The notes: generated by a model not told the origin, from the letters alone. Counted from the first letter of the stretch, positions 34,046 to 41,575 are shown. The stretch is 64,000 bases of DNA from Paenibacillus sp. Root444D2 (GCF_001426375.1 NZ_LMEO01000001.1:64840-128839), one strand, 5' to 3'. A program made the numbers and translations.

Positions 34046-35302
34046 ATGCTTTATATTAAAGATGTTTTGCTGCAATTACTGTTCGCCCTAACTCCCTTTG
34101 TTCTATATAACATCTACTACCGTGATAAAACCGCAAACTATTCAAAACGGTTTATCAATATAACGTGTATGATTTGCCTATTTATGTCTATGACCTTTCA
34201 TTCTAGCGTGCAGAACGGAATCATTTTTGACATCCGTTACGTGATCATGTTTTTTGGAATGGTTTACGGCGGCATGACTACTGGACTTATATTGCTTGTT
34301 GAGTTTGTCTTGTACCGCGTACTAATTGGTGGACAAGGACTACTTTCAGCGATGATTATTCTTGTGATTACATTCAACTTATCTGCCCTATTAGCCATCT
34401 TATATCGCCGACGCTCCGAGTACCGAAACCTAATAACTTTCCTAGCTGGGTTAAGCTTTTCATTTATACCTATTTGCGTCATGTTGGTAACTGAACGTAA
34501 ATATATAGTCGAGAACTTGACGTTTAATATCCTAGCTATGCCCGTCCAAAATTCCTTGGGTATTTGGCTATTGATTTCCCTTTTCAATAAGGCTGTTTCG
34601 GATAAGCAGCTATTCCAGAAATATCTTCAAAACGAAAAAGTTGAAACCATCGCTCATGTCGCCGCCTCGCTTGCCCATGAAGTGCGCAATCCGCTTACAG
34701 CCGTAATTGGATTCCTGAAATTAATTCGTAATGATTCTCTCTCAAAAGAAAAGACCAACTATTACATTGATATTTGTGTTGAAGAAATGAAGCGTACGGA
34801 AGTTATTCTTTCCGAATACCTATCCATAGCTAAACCTAGCACTCCAATTTATGAACAAATGGATCTTGTGCCGCAGTTGAACTCCGTTATAGATATCATG
34901 ACACCATACGCTAACATGAATAACGTCGCATTAGAGGTACTCAATCAGGGGCAAGAACTTTATATATCTTCGAATCCAAATGAAATCAAACAGCTACTTA
35001 TTAATTTTATAAAAAATGCCATCGAGGCTTGCTCATATATCTCAAGGGGAAAAGTCGTCATTCGTTTGGACACCGAATCTCAACTCTATGCTAAGATAAC
35101 CATACATGATAACGGGGTTGGCATGAGCAGCGAGCAGCTTGAGCGGCTTGGGACCATTTATTTTTCAACAAAAAGCAAAGGGACAGGATTAGGACTAACC
35201 ACCTCCTATCAATTAATCCGTTCGATGAACGGTGCTGTAAATGTTCGAAGTACATTAGGAAAAGGAACAGAATTCGTTATCTCGTTACCATTAACCAACT
35301 GA
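34046..35302 (+). CDS. KinB-like membrane sensor histidine kinase
   Basis: Histidine kinase of 418 residues. GCGAGGGGG precedes ATG 34046. Six membrane segments in the first 190 residues look like a 5TMR-LYT sensor, then a HisKA domain (AHVAASLAHEVRNPLTAVIG) and HATPase (QLLINFIKNAIEACSY, IHDNGVGM, GTGLGLTTSYQLI). This is the layout of sporulation phosphorelay kinases such as KinB. No response regulator is adjacent (orphan kinase), as expected for a Spo0F-directed kinase, and it is divergent from a germination operon. Confidence 0.85.
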   Translation: MLYIKDVLLQLLFALTPFVLYNIYYRDKTANYSKRFINITCMICLFMSMTFHSSVQNGIIFDIRYVIMFFGMVYGGMTTGLILLVEFVLYRVLIGGQGLLSAMIILVITFNLSALLAILYRRRSEYRNLITFLAGLSFSFIPICVMLVTERKYIVENLTFNILAMPVQNSLGIWLLISLFNKAVSDKQLFQKYLQNEKVETIAHVAASLAHEVRNPLTAVIGFLKLIRNDSLSKEKTNYYIDICVEEMKRTEVILSEYLSIAKPSTPIYEQMDLVPQLNSVIDIMTPYANMNNVALEVLNQGQELYISSNPNEIKQLLINFIKNAIEACSYISRGKVVIRLDTESQLYAKITIHDNGVGMSSEQLERLGTIYFSTKSKGTGLGLTTSYQLIRSMNGAVNVRSTLGKGTEFVISLPLTN

Positions 35303-35390
35303 CTATTCTCTTTATTAGTTTCAAAAGTAACATGATAGATGTGTGGGACAGATCCAATTGTTTAAAAATAGTGAATATTTGAATGAAAAA

Positions 35391-35429
35391 GGAGCTAAGC
35401 ACTTGTATGTGCTTAGCTCCTTTGTTTTT
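35391..35429 (+). terminator. Strong terminator of the KinB-like gene
   Basis: Perfect 12-bp stem GGAGCTAAGCAC / GTGCTTAGCTCC, 6-nt loop, then TTTGTTTTTG. Its T-tail abuts the IS1182 transposase remnant. Confidence 0.9.
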
Positions 35430-35627
35430 GGCGTCCACCGCCGCTTTCTTCAGTAAGTTGTGGGCAAGCTAAAGCCACCCTACCTCCAGACTTACTTTGG
35501 GTAAGCCTCAAAGCATGAACCTTTTGAAACCACGATTGTTCTTCCGATCATCAAACGCTGGCTCCAGCTCGATCATACGTCGAAACGCTAGCGTGTAGCC
35601 TTCTTCGCTGTGGAGTTCTTCACACAC
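35430..35627 (-). pseudogene. C-terminal remnant of an IS1182-family transposase
   Basis: Minus-strand reading gives EEGYTLAFRRMIELEPAFDD, then RKNNRGFKRFML, a stop, GLPKVSLEVGWL, a stop, and LAHNLLKKAAVDA. The order 'E-x-F...NNRGFRRFLLRGL.KVSLEVGWLSLAHNLLKKAA' is the characteristic C-terminus of IS1182-type transposases. Two in-frame stops and the absence of the N-terminal DDE portion and of terminal inverted repeats show that it is a dead fragment. Confidence 0.75.
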
Positions 35628-35665
35628 AAACGAGATGATTGGAGGGAATGTCCTTTTTTGAATAG

Positions 35666-35699
35666 CTGCCCCTCAGTCATTTATGACTTGGGACGCCCC
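35666..35699. repeat. Degenerate GGGGC-type hairpin
   Basis: On the minus strand GTCCC-a-AGTCAT / ATGACT-ga-GGGGC folds into a hairpin. It resembles the hairpins at 11272 and 36074 and lies at the left edge of hairpin array B. Confidence 0.5.
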
Positions 35700-35751
35700 T
35701 TAATCGAAATCCCATGTCCTATATGCTCTTTTCCATATTCGCAATTGAAAG

Positions 35752-36057
35752 ATGTTGCAGAAAGTGCAACATTAGCTGCCTAAATCTCGCCATCCTCACA
35801 CCGTTGTTGCATTGTGTACAACAATTTGGTCCTATACAGGCCCACATCGCAACAAGTGGGCTCAAAATGTTGTACAAACTGCAACTTCAAGTTGCAAAAT
35901 AGCCTTTTGGCATGTGAATTGTTGTAGAGAATACAACATTCGTAATCCTATAGCCCATCTAACGTCACGAAAGCTGAATGGGACTGTCCCAAACTAACAT
36001 GGCCGTTGTTTTGTCGTAAAGCCTATCTCTCAGACATCTTCGGCGACTTTTTGGACA
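35752..36057. repeat. Hairpin-array intergenic element, copy B
   Basis: Non-coding interval with four main hairpins centred at about 35762, 35814, 35877 and 35929 (spacings 52, 63, 52). Stems are ATGTTGCA/TGCAACAT, TTGTTG/CAACAA, GTTG/CAAC and GTTGTA/TACAAC. Intermediate hairpins lie at 35840-35861 (GCCCAC/GTGGGC), 35880-35896 and 35902-35911. The right edge (36024-36057) is about 85% identical to that of copy A at 11527-11560. Stem sequences differ from copy A while positions match, indicating conserved structure. No coding potential. Confidence 0.65.
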
Positions 36058-36070
36058 GCCAACACTTAAT

Positions 36071-36118
36071 AAAGGGGCAGTCCTCAAGTAGATTTTATCC
36101 ACTTTGGTGACAGCCCCT
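36071..36118 (-). terminator. GGGGC(T/A)GTC hairpin after the DinB gene
   Basis: GGGGCAGTC.. / GACAGCCCC long imperfect stem (36074-36117), followed on the minus strand by TTTATTAAG. It lies 35 bases past the DinB stop and is another member of the GGCTGTC/GACAGCC hairpin family. Confidence 0.65.
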
Positions 36119-36152
36119 TCATTCCACTTTATGGCTTCCTTTACTCAATCAA

Positions 36153-36650
36153 CTAGTCAAAAGAACGACGAGATGGCCAAGACCCCTGCAGCTTGCGAAT
36201 GAACATGATCTGTCCCGTGTGATAAGCATCATGCATGATGAGGCTATTCACCCAACGGCCAACGGGCAGAGTTCGATTGGGGAAAATGTGCTCGAATTCT
36301 TCCTCTTCCCAATTCGAGATCCGATCACGAATCCCCTGATGAACGGATTTCAAACGGTCCAAGGTTTCTTGCCAATCCTTAGTCGACATTGACCTCACGG
36401 CAAAAGTATCATCATTGGTTATTTCCTCAGGATAATCGGATTCTTCGCCTGTCATTCTTTTCAATAATCGTTCTTTATAAAAAATTAGATGATGGACATT
36501 TTCCCAGATTGTGTTGACATGTTCTCCCTCTGGCCGCCAATTAGCTTGCTCTGCAGTTAACTCTTTAAGCGCATCCGTTAGTGGCGGATACCAGTCTTCC
36601 TTCTCATAACAGCTATCCCATCCGTGAAGCAACAGCTCGACCTTATTCAT
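36153..36650 (-). CDS. DinB-family protein
   Basis: Four-helix-bundle protein of 165 residues. AAGGAGGATATGAA precedes ATG 36650. Putative metal-binding histidines lie in VNTIWENVHHLIFYKERLL (His pair about residue 50) and in MHDAYHTGQIMFIRKLQG near the C-terminus, matching the three-His arrangement of the DinB/YfiT group. Some members are thiol-dependent transferases; the specific reaction is unknown. Monocistronic. Confidence 0.88.
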   Translation of the reverse strand: MNKVELLLHGWDSCYEKEDWYPPLTDALKELTAEQANWRPEGEHVNTIWENVHHLIFYKERLLKRMTGEESDYPEEITNDDTFAVRSMSTKDWQETLDRLKSVHQGIRDRISNWEEEEFEHIFPNRTLPVGRWVNSLIMHDAYHTGQIMFIRKLQGSWPSRRSFD

Positions 36651-36816
36651 TTCATATCCTCCTTAAATCGCACATTTGTAAGTACCAAAATAACGAGATA
36701 CACTTTTAATGTACCATGGAATATTTTGGAGGTCAAGTAACTAGCGTAAATCACTTTAAGGTGTTACACCAACTTTAGCTGTGCAATAATTTAATGAAAC
36801 TACGTCGGTAAATTCC

Positions 36817-36882
36817 TTACTCTTGTAAAATGGAATAAGTGCTTTCTGCTTTTGTTATTGTAGTTACAACAGCATCATTCAT
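36817..36882 (-). CDS. Possible 21-residue micro-ORF
   Basis: MNDAVVTTITKAESTYSILQ then E and stop. AGAGGAG (36890-36896) lies seven bases before ATG 36882, an unusually good site for chance. No similarity recognised. The surrounding 36651-36972 has nothing else. It could be the start of a decayed gene or a small peptide. Confidence 0.25.
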   Translation of the reverse strand: MNDAVVTTITKAESTYSILQE

Positions 36883-36936
36883 CGTTTTACTCCTCTAACT
36901 CTCACCATGTTGTTCACCCCTATTTTTTTACATTTT

Positions 36937-36968
36937 AAAAAGCCTTAACCGACAAGCGGTCAAGGCTT
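36937..36968 (-). terminator. Terminator of the 54-residue ORF / ispA operon
   Basis: On the minus strand AAGCCTTgACCG / CGGTtAAGGCTT followed by TTTAAAATG, directly after the stop codon at 36973. Confidence 0.8.
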
Positions 36969-36972
36969 CTTG

Positions 36973-37137
36973 TTATTTTTGCCTGGAATCAAAAGGCTCG
37001 TCCGTTATTTTGACCTTCCCCTCTGCAAGCTGGTGTATACCGTCACTCGTTCCCGCTGCATACACATCCGAAATTTGTTCTTGTGTAAGGGAGCTGCCTT
37101 CTAATTTTTTGTCGCGTGAATCCTTATCATTTTCCAC
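36973..37137 (-). CDS. Small acidic protein of unknown function
   Basis: 54 residues from GTG 37137, with GGAGG at eight-base spacing (37146-37150), ending at a good terminator. Sequence begins MENDKDSRDKKLEGSS, continues LTQEQISDVCAAGTSDGIHQ and ends PFDSRQK. It is hydrophilic, has one Cys, no signal or membrane segment, and is the third gene on the same strand after ispA and the nuclease. The gap of 80 bases allows cotranscription. No family was recognised; the charged leader followed by a Cys/Thr/Ser patch recalls small peptide precursors but there is no modifying enzyme nearby. Confidence 0.6.
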   Translation of the reverse strand: MENDKDSRDKKLEGSSLTQEQISDVYAAGTSDGIHQLAEGKVKITDEPFDSRQK

Positions 37138-37217
37138 CTCATTCACCTCCATTTTCCTGTTATATCCAATATAGTTTGTACTTTCAGACTGTTCTTATTC
37201 TCTACTATTTGCATATC

Positions 37218-38012
37218 TTATTTAAATATTTCTCCTAAGTGTGGAAAGTCAATAAACGGATTTCGGTTCCCCTGCAATTCATAAATAGCCAAGTTTCTGT
37301 GCTTTTCATAAAGAGATACCGGAAATTGCTGATGCCACTTGATTAATAGCTGCAGGTCAACGTAATTATTTATTATGTTTGGATATCTGGTAATAAAATA
37401 CATAGTAGCCCTAGCGACAATTCCCTTCCCGTATTCAGGCTCAAACTTTTCTTCTTGTAACTTTCCACAGCCTTCCGTTATTCCTAAAGCACGACTTTCC
37501 GGAACATAATCAAGAAAATCATAATAAGGATGGTTTCCACGGCGACTATTGCATGTGGGTTCGCAAGCAAATAAATGATGTAAATCTCCCCTCATCGGTT
37601 CCTGCTTATCAAACCATGATTGAGGTACAACATGTTCACAATTCAACATATTTTCAGCAGATAAGCTTGTTATGTTTCCACTTACGGTGTTTTTAAGCAT
37701 TTGAATATCTTCCTCAATGGCAACGAGCGGATCCATCCCTCTCCCGGAATAAATGCTTTTAAGTTTCTTATTCTCATGAATATCAACCCATGGATACACA
37801 TAACGATAAGGAGAGTAAAATAGCTTATTCTGGTGCGTTTTTTCTAATAAATGAGAAATACCGTCTCTTTCAAATGAACTATTTAGATAATAAATATGTT
37901 GGATTTCTTTATCCTTTTGCTCATCATAATAAACGCGGTTAACGCTATAAGCCAAATAGTCTGCAATTGCTTTCTCCCGTTCTGCGGTCAATAATTCAAG
38001 GCTATTCATCAT
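37218..38012 (-). CDS. Endonuclease I (EndA/NucM)-family nuclease
   Basis: HNH/beta-beta-alpha-metal nuclease of 264 residues. Signature blocks LNCEHVVPQSWFDKQEPMRG (catalytic His and metal ligand), DLHHLFACEPTCNSRRGNHP and YYDFLDYVPESRALG are those of the endonuclease I family, which includes secreted nucleases. There is no signal peptide here, so the protein would be cytoplasmic. It overlaps ispA by four bases (ATGA), so translation is coupled to that of the intracellular protease. A role in degrading cell contents during lysis or sporulation is inferred. Confidence 0.88.
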   Translation of the reverse strand: MMNSLELLTAEREKAIADYLAYSVNRVYYDEQKDKEIQHIYYLNSSFERDGISHLLEKTHQNKLFYSPYRYVYPWVDIHENKKLKSIYSGRGMDPLVAIEEDIQMLKNTVSGNITSLSAENMLNCEHVVPQSWFDKQEPMRGDLHHLFACEPTCNSRRGNHPYYDFLDYVPESRALGITEGCGKLQEEKFEPEYGKGIVARATMYFITRYPNIINNYVDLQLLIKWHQQFPVSLYEKHRNLAIYELQGNRNPFIDFPHLGEIFK

Positions 38013-38971
38013 AAGCTCAGTAATTTAGCAACAAATTTGGGATTAAATACTTCGGATAGCTCGTCCATTACATTTAAATAGACAAGCCCATTGCCTTCAA
38101 GTTTTGGAGAATTCCCTAGGGGTACAGTTCTTTTTATTAATTGAGCATACAGCTCACGCTCTGTGAGATTTCGCTCGAAACTTGCATTCACCAGTACCTT
38201 TATTAGCGCCATTGCTCCAGCGACATGTGGAGTTGCCATAGAAGTTCCGCTTAATGTTGCATAAGTTCCGTTTAAATAGGTTGATAAAATTTTTTCTCCA
38301 GGGCCCACTAGATCGACTTCATTATTCGAATTAGAAAAATTGGAAGAGTGTCTCTCCAAGTCAATTGCACCTACGCTTATGACTTCGTTATAAGATCCTG
38401 GGTAGTCAAACTCGTCTGTAGAATCAACACCATCGCCTTCATTACCTGCCGCACAAATCACAACAATGTTGGATGCTACGGCTTTTTGAATAGCTTCGTG
38501 TAACGCAGGAAGATTTTCTGGACCTCCAAGGGACATGGAGATAATATCCGCTTTTTGTTCAATCGCATAGTTAATGCCATTAATTATCCACTCGTATTGA
38601 CCAGAACCATTTTTATCAAGAACCTTAATAATAAGCAGATTGGCTTCAGGTGCTACACCGACAACACCATTATTATTTTTTGTCGCAGCGATTGTTCCAG
38701 CAACATGTGTTCCATGACCGTTATAATCTTTGTATACATCCGTCTTGCCTCCATCATCATTCGTAAAATTAATTCCGCCGACAATACGTTCTTTTAAGTC
38801 AGGGTGGGTGATATCACAGCCGGTATCCAGTATGGCAACCGTTATCCCCTTGCCTTTGGTTTGATCCCAGATTTTGGGGGCCTGAATCATTTCCACACCT
38901 TTAGGAATTTCGTTGACCTGTTCAATCTTCTCAAGAACTTGAAACGGAATCACATGCACTTGTCGCTCCAT
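38009..38971 (-). CDS. ispA: Intracellular subtilisin-like serine protease
   Basis: S8 protease of 320 residues without signal peptide. Catalytic triad D49 (VAILDTGCDITHPDL), H86 (DYNGHGTHVAGTIAA) and S244 (SGTSMATPHVAGAMALI), with oxyanion Asn177 (CAAGNEGDG). The short N-terminal extension ends with VIPF, matching the LIPY-type inhibitory segment of intracellular subtilisins, and length equals that of B. subtilis IspA. AGGAGG before ATG 38971. It degrades cytosolic protein in stationary phase in characterised species. Here it forms an operon with a nuclease and lies downstream of a c-di-GMP riboswitch and a holin-like toxin ORF. Confidence 0.95.
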   Translation of the reverse strand: MERQVHVIPFQVLEKIEQVNEIPKGVEMIQAPKIWDQTKGKGITVAILDTGCDITHPDLKERIVGGINFTNDDGGKTDVYKDYNGHGTHVAGTIAATKNNNGVVGVAPEANLLIIKVLDKNGSGQYEWIINGINYAIEQKADIISMSLGGPENLPALHEAIQKAVASNIVVICAAGNEGDGVDSTDEFDYPGSYNEVISVGAIDLERHSSNFSNSNNEVDLVGPGEKILSTYLNGTYATLSGTSMATPHVAGAMALIKVLVNASFERNLTERELYAQLIKRTVPLGNSPKLEGNGLVYLNVMDELSEVFNPKFVAKLLSL

Positions 38972-39098
38972 TTTAATTTCCTCCTAATTAGGATTAAAAT
39001 AATAAAGCTTGATTCATTCAAATTTGATGTTGATCGACGGGTTATCTCTATGCTATTATTTGGGGGAACATTTTTAACATATCGTTATATTTTGCTAA

Positions 39099-39133
39099 AA
39101 AAAACAAGAGTGCTACCAACACTCCTGTTTTTT
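39099..39133. terminator. Bidirectional terminator between toxin ORF and ispA
   Basis: ACA-a-GAGTG / CACTC-c-TGT hairpin flanked by A-run and T-run on both sides (39097-39104 and 39128-39133), so it can terminate either strand. On the minus strand it would end the toxin transcript before ispA. Confidence 0.75.
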
Positions 39134-39178
39134 AGATACATTGGCTTTGGGACCTCCTGGGGCTAATGGTTCATACAC

Positions 39179-39217
39179 ACCTACCTGATCGTTTAGCGGC
39201 GAAGGGGTAGGTTTTTT
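39179..39217 (+). terminator. Plus-strand terminator overlapping the toxin 3' end
   Basis: ACCTACC / GGTAGGT stem (39179-39185, 39206-39212) followed on the plus strand by T6. It faces against the toxin ORF and would end a plus-strand antisense RNA reaching the toxin stop codon. No antisense promoter could be assigned with confidence. Confidence 0.6.
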
Positions 39218-39314
39218 AGTGTATTCTAACAATAATTAACGCTATAAAAGTTAACAATGCCAAGAGGAAACTCCCAAATTGAAGAATCAACTTTATCATT
39301 TCATCTGGTTTCAC
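39216..39314 (-). CDS. Putative holin-like toxin (type I toxin family)
   Basis: 32 residues from GTG 39314, preceded by GGAGGAGGG. The protein reads MKPDEMIKLILQFGSFLLAL followed by LTFIALIIVRIH: a charged start, a FG-containing amphipathic stretch and one membrane helix. This pattern is that of the small putative holin-like toxins (Hol_Tox; TxpA/BsrG-like type I toxins) common in Bacilli. An upstream CTTTC/GGAAG hairpin could sequester the ribosome site, as in known type I toxin mRNAs. Opposing terminators at both ends of the ORF fit an antisense RNA. It lies about 90 bases downstream of a c-di-GMP-I riboswitch. Confidence 0.75.
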   Translation of the reverse strand: MKPDEMIKLILQFGSFLLALLTFIALIIVRIH

Positions 39315-39403
39315 CTTTACCCTCCTCCTTCCTGACGAAAGGGAGATCCGGGTGGCCTAGTATCTAACAAAAGTGTCTACAAAGAGTCATTTTGGACAGA
39401 AAA

Positions 39404-39503
39404 AGCCTACCCTCATGTAATAGCTGGCTGGCATAGTTTCCCTTAGCCCCTCTAGCTTTGCGTCACCGCCTTTAAACGGTTTTGCCATTATCGTGGGTAG
39501 ACT
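39404..39503 (-). ncRNA. Cyclic-di-GMP-I (GEMM-I) riboswitch
   Basis: Minus-strand RNA with the GEMM-I core: CACGATAATGGCAAAACCG, a short hairpin ACCG-uuUAAAgg-CGGU, the invariant GACGCAAAGC, then GGGGCTAAGG and CTATGCCAGCCAG. The conserved GGCAAA, ACGCAAAGC and CAGCCAG elements occur in the right order and spacing. A 9-bp closing stem pairs 39495-39503 with 39404-39412 (AGTCTACCC / GGGTAGGCT) and is followed by T5, so it may double as a terminator. Downstream on the same strand come the holin-like toxin ORF (39314) and ispA (38971). In this RNA class, ligand binding alters termination or translation of the downstream gene. Confidence 0.88.
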
Positions 39504-39666
39504 TCTATATACTGTAAATCTATTATATGCCTAATTTTTATATAAGAATATAGGGAGTTAGACACATTATAGATTGTAAGTGCATTCAATGAATTTGTCG
39601 AACTTAATCAAGAAATACACCGGATCCCAGAAAATCGTCATCCGAGTAGTTCAAAAGCAATGTATG

Positions 39667-40857
39667 CTAAATCTCCGCCCTTAAGTTCTCATTAACCTGT
39701 TGTCTTGCGAACTCATAGAAAGCAAAGGCTTCCTCCCAGGTATGGAATCCTGCCTGTGCGATGATATCGCTACCTCCGCCTTTCCCATTGTAGTTACCTA
39801 CATATTCTTTGAAGAAGGCTCCACAAGAAAGTGGAGAACTACTGTCGTTAGCAAGAATAACTTTGTTCTCCGCAATAGTAGCGAGCAGCACAGGTGTCTC
39901 ACTTTCCGAAGCTAGCTTCACCGCCAGGCTTTGCAAATCTTTAAGCGTCTTGTCTTCAAAAACACTTGCTATCAGTTTGCCATCACTATTTGATAACAGC
40001 TCCTGCGCTACATAAGCGTTGTTTTTCTCTTTGAGTGCAGCCAATTCAGCCTGCAGGTGCTTCTGTTCATTTTCCCACTTCTCAATTCGGTCGATAATCT
40101 CGTCTTTACCGGTGTTGAATTTGGATGACAACGCACCCAATATCCGCTGACTTTCATTAAACTCCTTCAGGGCGCGATACCCGCATAAGAAGTATATCCG
40201 AGTGTTTCCCTTTTGTTTTTCTGCTTTCAGCAGCTTAATCATGCCAATTTCGCCCGTTGATGAGACATGTGTCCCACCGCAAGCATTGTATTCTACGCCT
40301 TTTATCTCAACAATTCGAATATGATCCGTTACTTTGGGCTGTTTAACTAGCTGCAATTGAGCTACTTCTTCTTGGGTAATAAAATAACTAACAATGCTGT
40401 TGTTCAAGTAAATTTGCCGGTTTACTTCGTTCTCGATTGAAGCAAGCTGGTTAAGCGTCAGTTCTGGCTGTTCTACATCGATGGTGGCATAATCATTACC
40501 CAAATGAAAGCTTACCGTCATGGCCTGATAGAGGTCTCGGCACACAGCAGAGAGCAGATGCTGGCCACTGTGCTGCTGCATATGGTCGAATCTTATAGTC
40601 CAATCGAGCTGGCAAGTCACCTTGCTCTCATCGGGCAAACGTTCCAACTTGTGCAGTACTTCATCTTCTTCAGTGATCACATCAAGCACAGGAATCCCGT
40701 TAATATGCCCAACATCGCAGGGCTGTCCGCCCCCGTGTGGGTAAAAAGCTGTCTCCTTCAGGATGACATAATACCCATCTTCTCTTTCAAGCATTTGGTG
40801 TATGTCCGTTTGCCATTCGGTTACATAAGCGGAATTGTAATATAGTTTTGTGGACAT
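39667..40857 (-). CDS. AlaX-type alanyl-tRNA editing protein with DHHA1 domain
   Basis: Trans-editing factor of 396 residues that hydrolyses Ser/Gly mischarged on tRNA-Ala. Zinc site motifs: H92xxxH96 (FDHMQQHSGQHLL) and C193GGTH197 (EYNACGGTHVSS). The N-terminal part contains FYPHGGGQPCDVG, and a coiled-coil plus DHHA1 domain with GKGGGSDIIAQAG ends the protein, as in AlaRS. Length matches the long AlaX-L group. AAAGGAATTC precedes ATG 40857. Monocistronic. Confidence 0.92.
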   Translation of the reverse strand: MSTKLYYNSAYVTEWQTDIHQMLEREDGYYVILKETAFYPHGGGQPCDVGHINGIPVLDVITEEDEVLHKLERLPDESKVTCQLDWTIRFDHMQQHSGQHLLSAVCRDLYQAMTVSFHLGNDYATIDVEQPELTLNQLASIENEVNRQIYLNNSIVSYFITQEEVAQLQLVKQPKVTDHIRIVEIKGVEYNACGGTHVSSTGEIGMIKLLKAEKQKGNTRIYFLCGYRALKEFNESQRILGALSSKFNTGKDEIIDRIEKWENEQKHLQAELAALKEKNNAYVAQELLSNSDGKLIASVFEDKTLKDLQSLAVKLASESETPVLLATIAENKVILANDSSSPLSCGAFFKEYVGNYNGKGGGSDIIAQAGFHTWEEAFAFYEFARQQVNENLRAEI

Positions 40858-40912
40858 GGCGAATTCCTTTCTGCTTGCTAGCCATTACAAAGGCTTTTAT
40901 CATTTAGCTAAT

Positions 40913-41551
40913 TTAACTACAAGTGCTTAACCAACGTGCGCTGTTGAGCACTAGACGCCTGTAAGCTTCCGGTTTAAATGATGGAGCATGATGCCCGGGT
41001 TGTAAATAGATAACTTTTCCCAGACCGTAGGCTTGTTCCCAGGCTGCTGGATACCTGTTTCCATCAAATTCGTACTCTAGAAAAACGGTTTTCATGGTAA
41101 AAGGGTCAAAATCGAACATATACGGCTCTTCCTCCAGGCTGAAGTCCTCGACACCCTCGAGCAATGGATGATCTTCAACAGATCTGTAATAATCTAGAGA
41201 TTGGTAAGACGGGTGGCTTGTAAACTTTGCACCGATCAACTGGATCAACTCGTAGCTGCGTTGAACCGAAATGCCATTATGGATCACAAGTAAGCCGCCA
41301 CCACTCGCCACAAATTGAATCAGGCCTGCGGTTTGTTGCGGAGTTAGATCACGGTTCCAGCAATCCGTATAGGATATGCAAAGTGGAAATTGTTTCCGAG
41401 CCAATTCCGTGAAACAGTTATAGTCCTCCGTACTCGTAATCAGAAAATCTTCGCCAAGAATCCCGCTAAGCTCCTCCTGGGCGGGTTCCAATGGATGCCA
41501 TGGGGCATCTGAGTAGTCACCAACCAAAAGTACATTCGTTTTATCACTCAT
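40913..41551 (-). CDS. ThuA-like domain protein
   Basis: Class I glutamine amidotransferase-like fold, 212 residues. GTGGGGAGAAG precedes ATG 41551. Recognisable features are VLLVGDYSDAPWH, the loop QFVASGGGLLVIHNGIS, and the C-terminal LGKVIYLQPGHHAPSF with AYRRLVLNSARWL, typical of ThuA (trehalose utilisation) proteins. The catalytic Cys of true amidotransferases is not evident. It follows a truncated SDR start, suggesting that it once formed an operon with a dehydrogenase. The substrate is unknown. Confidence 0.85.
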   Translation of the reverse strand: MSDKTNVLLVGDYSDAPWHPLEPAQEELSGILGEDFLITSTEDYNCFTELARKQFPLCISYTDCWNRDLTPQQTAGLIQFVASGGGLLVIHNGISVQRSYELIQLIGAKFTSHPSYQSLDYYRSVEDHPLLEGVEDFSLEEEPYMFDFDPFTMKTVFLEYEFDGNRYPAAWEQAYGLGKVIYLQPGHHAPSFKPEAYRRLVLNSARWLSTCS

Positions 41552-41575
41552 GCGCTCTTCTCCCCACCTTTTGTT

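Noticed and set aside
39315-39403. Independent sigma-A promoter for the toxin ORF
   Set aside because: ATGACT/TTAGAT-type matches exist at 17-base spacing but are too weak to call; they remain an alternative to riboswitch-driven transcription.
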